From positions 558,001 through 622,000 of the forward strand of contig JAZKGQ010000006.1 of the NCBI GenBank assembly GCA_040385825.1: DNA of 64,000 nucleotides, written 5' to 3'. The notes under the pieces were generated by a model that was not told the origin of the DNA, did no database searches, and was given only the letters and a program-made list of their open reading frames with translations. The DNA comes from JANNNF01 sp040385825 (GTDB lineage: Bacteria > Pseudomonadota > Alphaproteobacteria > Rhodobacterales > Rhodobacteraceae). A program made the position numbers and the translations under genes. Below, piece by piece: positions 24,953 through 33,036 of the stretch (positions are counted from its first letter, which is position 1; every line of letters begins with the position of its first letter).

Positions 24953-26646
24953 CGGTCGGCTTTGTCATGCTGTGCCACACCGCGCTGGACCGCGCGGCGC
25001 AGGTGGCGCGCTATTGGGCCAGCCGCGATTGCCCGGTCGTCATCCATGTCGACAAACGCGTGCCGGGGGCCGAGGTTGCCAAACTGGCCGCTGATCTGGC
25101 CGATCTGGGCAACATCCGTTTCTCCGAACGCCACGCCTGCGAATGGGGCACCTGGGGCATTGTGGGGGCCACGCAGGCCGCCGCCCACCTGATGCTGCGC
25201 GATTTCCCGCAGGTACGGCATGTGTTTCTGGCCTCAGGCTCCTGCCTGCCGCTGCGCCCGGTCGAGGAACTGAAAGCCTACCTCGACGAACGGCCGCGCA
25301 CCGATTTCATCGAAAGCGTGACCACCGCCGATGTCGGCTGGACCATCGGGGGGCTGGATTACGAACGCTTCACCCTTCGTTTCCCGTTTTCATGGCGCAA
25401 GCAGCGGGTTCTGTTCGATGCCTATGTCTGGTTGCAGCGCAAACTGGGCGTGCGGCGCAAACTGCCCGACGGTCTGGTGCCCCACCTTGGCAGCCAGTGG
25501 TGGTGCCTGACCCGCGCCACGCTGTCGGCCATTCTTGACGGGTCCGACCGGGCCGAGATCGACGCCTATTTCAACCGGGTCTGGATACCGGACGAATCCT
25601 ATTTCCAGACGCTGGTCCGGCAAGTGTCCAGCACGGTCGAAAGTCGGTCACTGACCCTGTCGAAGTTCGACTTTCAGGGCAAACCGCACATCTTTTACGA
25701 CGATCACCTGCAACTGCTGCGCCGGTCAGACTGTTTTGTCGCCCGCAAGATCTGGCCGCAGGCCGACCGGCTCTATGCCACCTTCCTCAGCCCCGATGCC
25801 GGGGGCCAGCCCGCCGCCGAACCCAACCCCGGCAAGATCGACCGCCTGTTCGCCAAGGCGGTGGAACGCCGCACCACGGGCCGCGCGGGCCTGTACATGC
25901 AAAGCCGCTTTCCCAATGAAAACTGGGAAAACGGCCGCACCGCAGCGCCTTATTCGATGTTTCAGGGCTTTTCCGACGTGTTCGAGAATTTTGAAACCTG
26001 GCTGGGCAAGGTGGCAGGCACGCGGGTTCACGGCCATCTGTTCGCGCCAGACCGCGCGCATTTCGCCGGCGGGGCCGAGGTGTACAACGGCGCCATGTCC
26101 GACAGTGCCAACATGCGCGACTACAACCCGAAAAGCTTTCTGACCAGTCTGCTGTGGAACACCCGCGGCGAACGTCAGTGCTTTCAGTTCGGCCCCGACG
26201 ACAATCAGAAGATCGGCGGCTTCATCGCGTCCGACCCGAACGCGCAGGTGTCGATCATCTCGGGTGCCTGGGCGGTGCCGCTGTTTCAGTCCAACGCCAA
26301 TTTCGGCGACATCCGGCGCGAGGCTGCGCGCCTGCAAAAGATCGAAACCGATCTGCTGGCCGTGATGCGCAGCCCATGGGTCAAGGCGCGGGTGCGCATC
26401 TGGACGCTGGCGGAATTTGTCGAAAGCCCGATGGAACCGCTGCAAACCATTGTCGATGAAATCAGCCCCCGCGCCATGCGCCGCCTGACAGAGGTGCCGA
26501 AACTGGCCGATCTGTCCGGCTTTGGCCAGTTCCTGCAAAACCTGCGCAATCAGGGCATGCAGCCCGTGTTGATGGGCGATTTTCCGGTCGGCCCCGAATT
26601 GCCCTCCTCGACCTCGCGTCGCGGGCGGCCCTATCTGGTAAAGTGA
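24949..26646 (+). CDS. Beta-1,6-N-acetylglucosaminyltransferase-like protein (GT14, branching type)
   Basis: The 565-residue product begins with a GT14/Branch domain (about residues 1-300): VGFVMLCHTALDRAAQVARY, VVIHVDKRVPG, FLASGSCLPLRPVEEL and the SQWWCLTR block that is typical of core-2/I-branching and xylosyltransferase-like enzymes. Residues about 300-565 form a second domain (MQSRFPNENWENGR, FAPDRAHFAGGAEVYNG, VSIISGAWAVPLF) that I associate with a domain of unknown function (DUF5927) attached to this family in alphaproteobacteria. It probably adds a branch sugar, perhaps N-acetylglucosamine or xylose, to a surface glycan. It is translationally coupled to the glycosyltransferase before it, and the sulfotransferase-like gene starts four bases after it. 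Confidence 0.82.
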   Translation: MTVGFVMLCHTALDRAAQVARYWASRDCPVVIHVDKRVPGAEVAKLAADLADLGNIRFSERHACEWGTWGIVGATQAAAHLMLRDFPQVRHVFLASGSCLPLRPVEELKAYLDERPRTDFIESVTTADVGWTIGGLDYERFTLRFPFSWRKQRVLFDAYVWLQRKLGVRRKLPDGLVPHLGSQWWCLTRATLSAILDGSDRAEIDAYFNRVWIPDESYFQTLVRQVSSTVESRSLTLSKFDFQGKPHIFYDDHLQLLRRSDCFVARKIWPQADRLYATFLSPDAGGQPAAEPNPGKIDRLFAKAVERRTTGRAGLYMQSRFPNENWENGRTAAPYSMFQGFSDVFENFETWLGKVAGTRVHGHLFAPDRAHFAGGAEVYNGAMSDSANMRDYNPKSFLTSLLWNTRGERQCFQFGPDDNQKIGGFIASDPNAQVSIISGAWAVPLFQSNANFGDIRREAARLQKIETDLLAVMRSPWVKARVRIWTLAEFVESPMEPLQTIVDEISPRAMRRLTEVPKLADLSGFGQFLQNLRNQGMQPVLMGDFPVGPELPSSTSRRGRPYLVK

Positions 26647-26650
26647 CCCC

Positions 26651-28051
26651 GTGCCAAAGTTTGACAGTTTCGTCGTGTTTGCCGCCATGCGCACCGGATC
26701 GAATTTCCTCGAAGCCAACCTGAACGCCCTGCCCGGCGTGCAGTGCCTGGGCGAGGTGTTCAATCCCACCTTCATCGGCAAGAAAGACCAGATGGAAATG
26801 CTGGGCGTCACCATGGCCGCCCGCGCCGCCGACCCGCTGGACCTGCTGCGCCGCCTGCGCGACCGCACCCAAGGGCTGGCAGGGTTCCGCTATTTCCACG
26901 ACCACGACCCCCGCGTGCTGCCCGAGGTGCTGGGCGATGCCGCCTGCGCCAAGATCATCCTGACCCGCAACCCGATCGAAAGCTATGTCAGCTGGAAGAT
27001 CGCCCAGACCACCGGCCAGTGGAAACTGACCAATGCCAAGAACCTGCGCACCGCCCAGGTGCGCTTCGATGGCCCCGAATTTGAACGCCACATGCAGGCC
27101 TTGCAGGCGTTTCAGATGACCCTGTTGCACGGCTTGCAAACCACCGGGCAGACCGCCTTCTACATCGACTATGACGATATCGGCGATCTCGACGTGCTGA
27201 ACGGGCTTGCGGCCTTCCTCGGCGTGACGGCCCGCCTTGATGCCCCGGACGCCACGCTAAAGGTGCAGAACCCCGAAAACATCATGGACAAGGTGACAAA
27301 CCCGGCCGAGATGGAAGGCGCACTCGCCCGGCTTGACCGGTTCAACCTGTCGCGCACCCCCAATTTCGAACCCCGCCGCGCCCCCGCCATTCCCAGTTTC
27401 ATCGCCGCCAACGGTGCCCCGCTGGTGTACATGCCGGTGCGTTCCGGGCCAGAGGCGCAGGTGGCGGCCTGGCTTGCCAGCCTGGGTCGGGGCGGCACCC
27501 GCACCGATTTCGTGCAGAAATCCCTGCGCCAGTGGAAAAAGGCCAACCCGCTGCACCGCAGCTTTACTGTGATCCGCCACCCGATGCTGCGCGCGCATGC
27601 GGCGTTCATGGCGCTGATCGTTTCGGGCAAACTGGCCGACCATCGCAGCCTGCTGATCAAGGCGCACAAGGCCGACCTGCCGCCGCCCGGCCATGCCTTC
27701 CCCGACAAACAGGCGCATCAGGCCGCGTTTATGACGTTTCTGCACTATGCCAAACTGTCGGTTTCCGGACAGACCGGTCAGAAGGTGGACCCGAACTGGG
27801 CCAGCCAGACGGCGGTGATCCAGGGCTTTGCCGGCTATCAAGGCCCCGACATCGTGATCCGCGAAGACCGCATGGCGCTTGGTCTGGCCTGGCTTGCGGC
27901 CGAGGTGGGCGTGCCCGCCCCGCTCTATCAACCCGACCCGACGGCCGCAAACGTCCTGAATGCCGTCTACGACCCCAGCTTCGAATCCGCCTGCGAAGAC
28001 GCCTACACCCGCGACTACATCGCCCAAGGCTGGACCCGCTGGCAGCCTTAA
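26651..28051 (+). CDS. Two-domain sulfotransferase-like protein
   Basis: The 466-residue product starts with GTG four bases after the GT14-type gene. Residues about 1-230 form a PAPS-dependent sulfotransferase domain of the NodH/Stf0 kind: FAAMRTGSNFLEANL (residues 10-24) is the 5'-phosphosulfate loop and ILTRNPIESYVSWKI (about 108-122) the 3'-phosphate-binding segment. The second half (about 255-466) looks like a further sulfotransferase-type fold with FTVIRHPMLRAHAAFMALI (about 305-323), but its loop is YMPVRSGPEAQ rather than an intact P-loop, so it may be degenerate. Sulfation of a surface glycan is inferred from the neighbours (glycosyltransferases, cysQ). Confidence 0.72.
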   Translation: MPKFDSFVVFAAMRTGSNFLEANLNALPGVQCLGEVFNPTFIGKKDQMEMLGVTMAARAADPLDLLRRLRDRTQGLAGFRYFHDHDPRVLPEVLGDAACAKIILTRNPIESYVSWKIAQTTGQWKLTNAKNLRTAQVRFDGPEFERHMQALQAFQMTLLHGLQTTGQTAFYIDYDDIGDLDVLNGLAAFLGVTARLDAPDATLKVQNPENIMDKVTNPAEMEGALARLDRFNLSRTPNFEPRRAPAIPSFIAANGAPLVYMPVRSGPEAQVAAWLASLGRGGTRTDFVQKSLRQWKKANPLHRSFTVIRHPMLRAHAAFMALIVSGKLADHRSLLIKAHKADLPPPGHAFPDKQAHQAAFMTFLHYAKLSVSGQTGQKVDPNWASQTAVIQGFAGYQGPDIVIREDRMALGLAWLAAEVGVPAPLYQPDPTAANVLNAVYDPSFESACEDAYTRDYIAQGWTRWQP

Positions 28052-28090
28052 CTGCCTAAAACTTATCTAAAATTTGCATCCTCTGTGCGA

Positions 28091-28127
28091 AAATATCCCG
28101 GGGGTCCGGGGGCTGGCCCCCGGTTCC
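28091..28127. repeat. Dispersed GGGTCCGGGGG/AAATATCCC hairpin, copy 3
   Basis: AAATATCCC, GGGGGTCC, the hairpin CCGGGGGC/GCCCCCGG and GTTCC lie 14 bases after the ptsN stop (minus strand) and 39 bases after the convergent sulfotransferase-like gene. It can end both transcripts. The sequence is nearly identical with copy 2 at 15671-15711. Confidence 0.7.
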
Positions 28128-28140
28128 ACCCCGAAAACCC

Positions 28141-28605
28141 TCACGCCGCCTGCGGTGCTTTCGCCTCGGTCAGAATGGCATGCAGCTTGCCCGCATCGGT
28201 GTTCGCCCGCAGCTTGGCGCAGATCGCCGGATCGCGCATGGTGCGCGACACCAGGGCCAGTGCTTTCAGATGATCGACGCCAGAATCCTTGGGGGCCAGC
28301 AGCCCGAACACCAGATCCACCGGCTGCCGGTCAACCGAGTCATAGTCCAGCGGCCGTTCCAGCCGCAGGAACACACCCACGATCTTGCCCAGATCCTGCA
28401 ACCTGGCATGGGGCAGGGCGATGCCATGGCCCACGCCGGTCGGGCCAAGGCTTTCGCGTTCCTGCAGCCCGTCGATCGCGATGGCTGCGGTGACGCCATA
28501 AGCCTGAAAGGCGATCTCTCCCAATTCCTGGAAGAGACGCTTCTTGCTGGTCATTTGCCCGACGACCCTGACGGCCGATGGCATGAGTAGTTTGGATAGT
28601 TCCAT
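28141..28605 (-). CDS. ptsN: PTS IIA-like nitrogen regulatory protein PtsN (EIIA-Ntr)
   Basis: PtsN is the phosphate-accepting end of the nitrogen-related PTS, a regulatory relay (PtsP-NPr-PtsN) that affects potassium and nitrogen balance. The 154-residue product has the phosphorylation-site motif GIALPHARL with the active histidine and the LERPLDYDSVDRQPVDLVFGLL segment. The ATG at 28605 gives the family start MELSKLLMPSAV. It follows hpf by 37 bases in the same direction, the conserved hpf-ptsN pair. Confidence 0.93.
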   Translation of the reverse strand: MELSKLLMPSAVRVVGQMTSKKRLFQELGEIAFQAYGVTAAIAIDGLQERESLGPTGVGHGIALPHARLQDLGKIVGVFLRLERPLDYDSVDRQPVDLVFGLLAPKDSGVDHLKALALVSRTMRDPAICAKLRANTDAGKLHAILTEAKAPQAA

Positions 28606-28642
28606 GAACTGCCGTTGTTCCTGCGCCAGTCTTGCGACTGCG

Positions 28643-29218
28643 TTACTTGCTGTTGCGCGGGTCGATCCAGCCGATATGCCCGTCTTCCCGACGGTATACC
28701 ACATTCACGCCGCCATGCCCTTCGTTGCGGAACACCAGCATGCGTTGGCCGTTCAGATCAAGCTGCATCACGGCTTCGCCAACGGTGATCGAAGGGATCT
28801 TCGTCTCCATCTCGGCGATCACGATGGGCGTGAGCGTATCGGCCTCGGCATCCTCGGTTTCCTCGGATGGAGCGAGGATATAGGAGGAACCGGTGCCGAA
28901 TTCAACAGGTGCCGTGCGGGCATGGTGGTGGTTGCGGATGCGGCGCTTGTAGCGGCGCAGCTGCTTGTCCATCTTTTCGCGGCAGGATTCAAAAGCGGCG
29001 TAGATTTCAGTGGCATGGCCCTTGGCCTGCGCGTTCAGCCCAGAAGACAGGTGGATCACGGTTTCGCAGACATGTTCATGCGCCACCTTTGAAAATACCA
29101 CGATACATTCGGTCGGACGTTGGGCATATTTTTCCACAACCTCGCCCAGTTCAGCCTTCACATGGGTTTGCAGGGCCTCGCCAATGTCGATCTGTTTGCC
29201 AGAGATCTGATAGCGCAT
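28643..29218 (-). CDS. hpf: Ribosome hibernation promoting factor, long form
   Basis: Long HPF dimerises 70S ribosomes into inactive 100S particles in stationary phase. The 191-residue product has the N-terminal HPF/YfiA domain (residues 1-110: MRYQISGKQIDIGEALQTHV, ending in the basic KQLRRYKRRIRNHHH) and the C-terminal dimerisation domain (about 130-190: TLTPIVIAEMETKIPSITVGEA, given here by its ends TLTPIV and VGEA). The ATG has an AAGGAGG site. The gene order lptB-(gap)-hpf-ptsN is conserved, but rpoN, which usually lies between lptB and hpf, is missing. Confidence 0.95.
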   Translation of the reverse strand: MRYQISGKQIDIGEALQTHVKAELGEVVEKYAQRPTECIVVFSKVAHEHVCETVIHLSSGLNAQAKGHATEIYAAFESCREKMDKQLRRYKRRIRNHHHARTAPVEFGTGSSYILAPSEETEDAEADTLTPIVIAEMETKIPSITVGEAVMQLDLNGQRMLVFRNEGHGGVNVVYRREDGHIGWIDPRNSK

Positions 29219-29495
29219 GATGCCTCCTTCGCGCAGTTGCCCCAGACGCGCGGGCCAATGCGGCAGGCGCGGTGGGTTTCGGAATTATGTTTTGTTTTTC
29301 GGGTACATACAGCCAAGATGCGGGGCTGGGGTTCAGCCGCTGGCAGAGGTTTGAAGTGGGCTGTTTGCGCACGCATCTCGGGTATTTGGCGACAGGGGCG
29401 GGGCACTTGTCAACAGAATCGTGACAGTTTGCGCAATTCGGCGGAAGGCCACCCAAATGGCCGGGGACCGGCCGCCCGAAACCGCCTGCCCGCGA
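29219..29495. other. Gene-free gap between lptB and hpf where rpoN usually lies
   Basis: The 277 bases contain no open reading frame with coding character. A possible -35 TTGACA occurs on the minus strand at 29413-29408 but without a convincing -10 at 16-18 bases. A more A/T-rich patch (29280-29305) near the hpf start may hold its promoter. No trace of an rpoN coding sequence is visible. Confidence 0.5.
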
Positions 29496-30260
29496 TCAGA
29501 TGATCCTGAAATTCTCGCCCAGATAGACCCGGCGCACGGTTTCATCCCGCACCACCTCATCTGTCGTGCCGCTCATCAGCACTTTGCCGTCGTGCAGAAT
29601 ATAGGCGCGATCCACGATTTCCAGCGTCTCGCGCACGTTGTGATCGGTGATCAGCACGCCGATGCCGCGCGCCTTCAGGTCATGCACCAGCCCCCTGATT
29701 TCGCCCACGGCAATCGGGTCCACCCCGGCAAAGGGTTCGTCCAGCAGCAGATACTTAGGGTCCGCCGCCAGACAGCGCGCGATTTCCACCCGGCGGCGTT
29801 CGCCGCCCGACAGGGCCAGCGCGGGCGTGCGGCGCAGATGGGTGATCGAAAACTCCGACAGCAGTTCTTCCAGCCGCTCGCGCCGCTTGTGATGGTCGTT
29901 CACCGCAATTTCCAGCACGGCCAGAATGTTGTCCTCGACCGACAGCCCGCGAAAGATCGACACTTCCTGCGGCAGATAGCCGATGCCCAGCCGCGCGCGG
30001 CGATACATCGGCAGGGCGGTCACATCGCGGCCGTCGATCAGCACCTGCCCGCCTTCGGGCGTCACCAGCCCGGCGATGGAATAAAAGCAGGTGGTCTTGC
30101 CGGACCCGTTCGGCCCCAGCAACGCCACCACTTCGCCCCGCCGCAGGTCCATCGACACATCGCGGATCACCGGGCGCTGTTTGTAGGACTTGCGCAGATT
30201 GCGCACCTGCAACCCCGCCGATCCAAGGGTCACCGTCAGGTCAGGCCGCGATCCGGTCAT
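29496..30260 (-). CDS. lptB: LPS export ABC transporter ATPase LptB
   Basis: LptB powers extraction of LPS from the inner membrane together with LptFG and LptC. The 254-residue product has Walker A GPNGSGKTTCFY, the signature LSGGERRRVEIARCLA, Walker B YLLLDEPFAGVDPIAV and the switch histidine in ITDHNV, with the LptB-specific AYILHDGKVLMSGTTDEVV. Its ATG overlaps the lptA stop (ATGA, 30257-30260). LptF and LptG are not in the window. Confidence 0.96.
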   Translation of the reverse strand: MTGSRPDLTVTLGSAGLQVRNLRKSYKQRPVIRDVSMDLRRGEVVALLGPNGSGKTTCFYSIAGLVTPEGGQVLIDGRDVTALPMYRRARLGIGYLPQEVSIFRGLSVEDNILAVLEIAVNDHHKRRERLEELLSEFSITHLRRTPALALSGGERRRVEIARCLAADPKYLLLDEPFAGVDPIAVGEIRGLVHDLKARGIGVLITDHNVRETLEIVDRAYILHDGKVLMSGTTDEVVRDETVRRVYLGENFRII

Positions 30261-30751
30261 GGGTTCGACGCCGGAATGAAGGTGGTCGACACCCGGCCTT
30301 CCATGGTGCCGGTGCCGGTTTTCAGATCGATCGACAGCTTTTGCCCTGACAGCGCAGAGTCGCCTTGGGTCAGCAGCACATCGCCGGTCATCACGACATT
30401 GCCGGAATCAATGGTATAGACGGCCTCTTGCGCTTCGGCGGCATCGGCGAGGTTGCTGATGGTCACGCCGCCGCTGGCAAACAGGCGCTGGATGGATTTT
30501 CCATCCGCCGCATATTCCACCCGCACCGCTCCTGCCGCCATCCGCATTTCCCCCTGCCCCACCAGCACATTGCCGGTAAACACCGCTGTCCCATCGGCAT
30601 TGTTGACCGCCAACTGGTCTGCCTGCACCTCGACCGGCAGGCTGGTGTCCTGTTTCAGCCCGCCGAAGGCGATGGTCGCCTGCTGCGCCTGCGCCGCTGC
30701 GGCCACCGCTAGGGCCGCAATGATGATCAATTCGCGCAGGGGGAAAATCAT
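30257..30751 (-). CDS. lptA: Periplasmic LPS-transport bridge protein LptA
   Basis: LptA forms the periplasmic bridge that carries LPS to LptDE. The 164-residue product has a signal peptide (MIFPLRELIIIAALAVAAAA, cleavage near AQA) and the OstA-type repeats (LPVEVQADQLAVNNADGTAV, FTGNVLVGQGEMRM, MTGDVLLTQGDSALSG). The ATG at 30751 is chosen; an in-frame TTG at 30763 would add four residues and is possible. It lies 19 bases after lptC and overlaps lptB. Confidence 0.92.
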   Translation of the reverse strand: MIFPLRELIIIAALAVAAAAQAQQATIAFGGLKQDTSLPVEVQADQLAVNNADGTAVFTGNVLVGQGEMRMAAGAVRVEYAADGKSIQRLFASGGVTISNLADAAEAQEAVYTIDSGNVVMTGDVLLTQGDSALSGQKLSIDLKTGTGTMEGRVSTTFIPASNP

Positions 30752-30770
30752 GCCTTGCCTCAAATAAGGG

Positions 30771-31370
30771 TCAGTCGCCGGGTTGGTATATCAGCTTCAC
30801 GTTCGTCTTGAAAACCAGAAGATAGCTGCCCTGCACGGCGGGGTCCGCCGCAAGAACCATGGTCTGCGCAGAAAGCCTGCCCGGTGGCCCGGTGGCGATG
30901 ACCGCGCCCATGCTGCGCAGGCCGGAGCGGTTCAGTTCGGCCACCATCGCATCGGATTCGATATGATACCCGGTCGAGGTGTCGGCCTGCACCCCGCCGC
31001 CCAGATAGAGCTGGTCCGTGGCCCCATCAATCCGCGCGGTGGTGGCGGTCAGCCGCGTCGACCCGCCATCGGCGGTCTGCAAGGTCGCGCGCACGCGGGC
31101 GGCACTGGTATCGCCATTGTCCAGCGGGCGGGCCTCGGTCGCGGTCAGGGTGATGGCGCCGCCGTCGCTGGTCACACCCGCATATTCGGGCGCGGTCATC
31201 CGGGGTTCGCGGATGCGGGCCTCGACATCGACCTCGGCATAGGGCAGCGCGTCGGTCGGGTCGATGGTGCGGGCCACCAGAAACAGCGTCGACAGGATGG
31301 CCAGCGCCGCCAGCGGCAGCGCGACCTTCAGCCAGCCCACCACCCGCGTATGCCGGTCTGCGCGGCCCAT
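30771..31370 (-). CDS. lptC: LPS export periplasmic protein LptC
   Basis: LptC is the membrane-anchored link between LptB2FG and LptA. The 199-residue product has one N-terminal membrane segment (VGWLKVALPLAALAILSTLF, about residues 11-30) and a periplasmic beta-jellyroll part (residues about 45-199). The sequence is divergent, as is normal for LptC in this group; assignment rests mainly on topology and on its place between kdsD and lptA. Confidence 0.88.
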   Translation of the reverse strand: MGRADRHTRVVGWLKVALPLAALAILSTLFLVARTIDPTDALPYAEVDVEARIREPRMTAPEYAGVTSDGGAITLTATEARPLDNGDTSAARVRATLQTADGGSTRLTATTARIDGATDQLYLGGGVQADTSTGYHIESDAMVAELNRSGLRSMGAVIATGPPGRLSAQTMVLAADPAVQGSYLLVFKTNVKLIYQPGD

Positions 31371-31373
31371 GCG

Positions 31374-32348
31374 TCAGACCACGCCCGCGCGCAGCAGATC
31401 ATGGATATGCAAGATGCCCACCGCCTGCCCGCCAGAGGCCGCCCCCACCACGAACAAGCAGGTGATCTTGCGGTCGTTCATCAGGGCCAGCGCCTTTTCC
31501 GCCAGCGCCTCGGGCGCGATGGTGCGGGGGGCGCGGGTCATCACCTCGCCCGCCGTCAGCGACAGCAACCCGTCCATGTGACGCCGCAGATCGCCGTCGG
31601 TCACCACCCCGATCAGGGCCCCCGCCGCATCCGCCACCCCCACCACGCCAAAGCCGCTGGCGCTGATGATCAGCAGCGTCTCGCTCATCGGGGTGCTGGC
31701 CTGCACCAGCGGCAGGGCGCTGTGCATCAGATCGGCCACTCGCAGCAGTTTCGCCCCTAGCTTGCCGCCGGGGTGAAAGACGCGGAAATGGTCCGGCGTG
31801 AAGGCCCGGTGTTCCATCAGCGCAATCGCCAGCGCATCGCCAAGCGCCAGCATCATGGTGGTCGATGTGGTGGGTACGATCCCCGTTTCGCAGGCCTCGG
31901 GTGCTGCGGGCAGCAAAAGGCCCACATCGGCCTCGCGCAGCAGGGTGGACCCCGCCCGGCTGGCGACCCCGATCAGCGGAATGTCAAAGCGGCGGGTATG
32001 GGCGATGATATCGGCCAGTTCCGAGGTTTCGCCCGAATTCGACAGCACCAGCACCACATCACCGCGCGCCACCATGCCAAGGTCGCCATGGCTGGCCTCG
32101 GCGGGGTGAACGAATTGCGCCGGCGTGCCGGTGCTGGCAAAGGTCGCGGCGATCTTGCGGGCGATATGGCCGGATTTCCCCATGCCGGACACGATCACCC
32201 GGCCAGAGCTTGCCATCAGCAGCGCCACGGCCTCGGCAAAACCGGGGCCAAGATGATCGGCCAGCATGGTCAGCGCGTCGGCCTCGCGCCGGATCACCCG
32301 CTGGCCGGTGGCCAGAAGGGTGGCGGCGTCAGTGGTGGAAGAGGTCAT
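31374..32348 (-). CDS. kdsD: Arabinose-5-phosphate isomerase (KdsD/KpsF/GutQ family)
   Basis: The enzyme interconverts D-ribulose 5-phosphate and D-arabinose 5-phosphate, the first step of Kdo synthesis. The 324-residue product has an SIS domain (about residues 40-175: GRVIVSGMGKSGHIARKIAA, PAEASHGDLGM, SNSGETSEL) and two CBS domains (about 205-320: DLMHSALPLV and VMTRAPRTI). It overlaps rnd by 20 bases and lies three bases before lptC, giving the operon rnd-kdsD-lptC-lptA-lptB. Confidence 0.94.
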   Translation of the reverse strand: MTSSTTDAATLLATGQRVIRREADALTMLADHLGPGFAEAVALLMASSGRVIVSGMGKSGHIARKIAATFASTGTPAQFVHPAEASHGDLGMVARGDVVLVLSNSGETSELADIIAHTRRFDIPLIGVASRAGSTLLREADVGLLLPAAPEACETGIVPTTSTTMMLALGDALAIALMEHRAFTPDHFRVFHPGGKLGAKLLRVADLMHSALPLVQASTPMSETLLIISASGFGVVGVADAAGALIGVVTDGDLRRHMDGLLSLTAGEVMTRAPRTIAPEALAEKALALMNDRKITCLFVVGAASGGQAVGILHIHDLLRAGVV

Positions 32349-32943
32349 TGGGTTCGTCCCATCCCATCAGATCCAGTTCGGCCCGCGTCGGCAGAAAGTC
32401 AAAGCAGCGCTGTGCCAGGTCCATCCGGCCTTCGCGCACCAGAATGGCCTCCAGCGCCACCTTCAGCTTGTGCAGATACAGCACATCGGACGCGGCATAA
32501 TCCTTTTGCGCATCGGTCAGGGTGGCCGACCCCCAATCGCTGGTCTGCTGGGCCTTGGACACATCGACGCCCACATATTCCAGCAGCAGATACTTCAGCC
32601 CATGCCGGTCGGTATAGGTGCGGATCAACCGCGAGGCGATTTTGGTGCACCAGACCGGGGCGGTGCGCACGCCGAAGGCCTTTTGCAGCGCGGCCACGTC
32701 AAAGCGGCCAAAGTGGAACAGCTTGATTACTGCAGGATCGGCCAGCAACCGTTCCAGATTGGGGGCCGAGGTCTGGCCCCTGGCGATCTGCACCAGATGC
32801 GCGTCGCCCTTGCCGTCAGAAAGCTGCACCACGCACAGCCGGTCGCGGCGCGGGTCAAGCCCCATGGTTTCGGTGTCGATCGCGACAATCGACCCGAAGG
32901 TCAGGCCATCGGGCAGGTCTTTGTAATGCAGGTGATTGGTCAA
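32329..32943 (-). CDS. rnd: Ribonuclease D-type 3'-5' exonuclease
   Basis: The 204-residue product is a DEDD-family exonuclease: IVAIDTETMGLDPRRDRL (Exo I, DxE), KLFHFGRFDVAAL (Exo II) and the DYAASDVLYLHKL segment (Exo III, Y/D). It lacks the HRDC domains of full RNase D, as short alphaproteobacterial versions do. The TTG at 32943 is taken as start because an AAGGA site lies at proper distance and it gives the usual beginning TNHLHYKDLPDGL; the in-frame region upstream (to 33003) has no family resemblance. Confidence 0.88.
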   Translation of the reverse strand: MTNHLHYKDLPDGLTFGSIVAIDTETMGLDPRRDRLCVVQLSDGKGDAHLVQIARGQTSAPNLERLLADPAVIKLFHFGRFDVAALQKAFGVRTAPVWCTKIASRLIRTYTDRHGLKYLLLEYVGVDVSKAQQTSDWGSATLTDAQKDYAASDVLYLHKLKVALEAILVREGRMDLAQRCFDFLPTRAELDLMGWDEPNDLFHH

Positions 32944-33017
32944 GGCGGTTTCCTTGCGGGACGGGGAATAAAGGCACTTAGCGGCGGGGGCGGACGGGGT
33001 CAACCTGGCGGGCGGGG

Positions 33018-33036
33018 GATGGGCAGATTGCCCATC
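33018..33036. other. Perfect hairpin abutting the stop of the OhrR-like gene
   Basis: GATGGGCA, loop GAT, TGCCCATC (eight pairs) directly follows the minus-strand stop codon at 33037. The flank CCTAC extends the right arm. GTAGGATGGGCA-type palindromes are, as far as I recall, dispersed in related genomes, so it may be a repeat as well as a transcript end. Confidence 0.55.

Noticed and set aside
19056..28051. Glycan block as a recently acquired genomic island
   Set aside because: No integrase, transposase, tRNA border or direct repeats at the ends, and base use looks like the neighbours.
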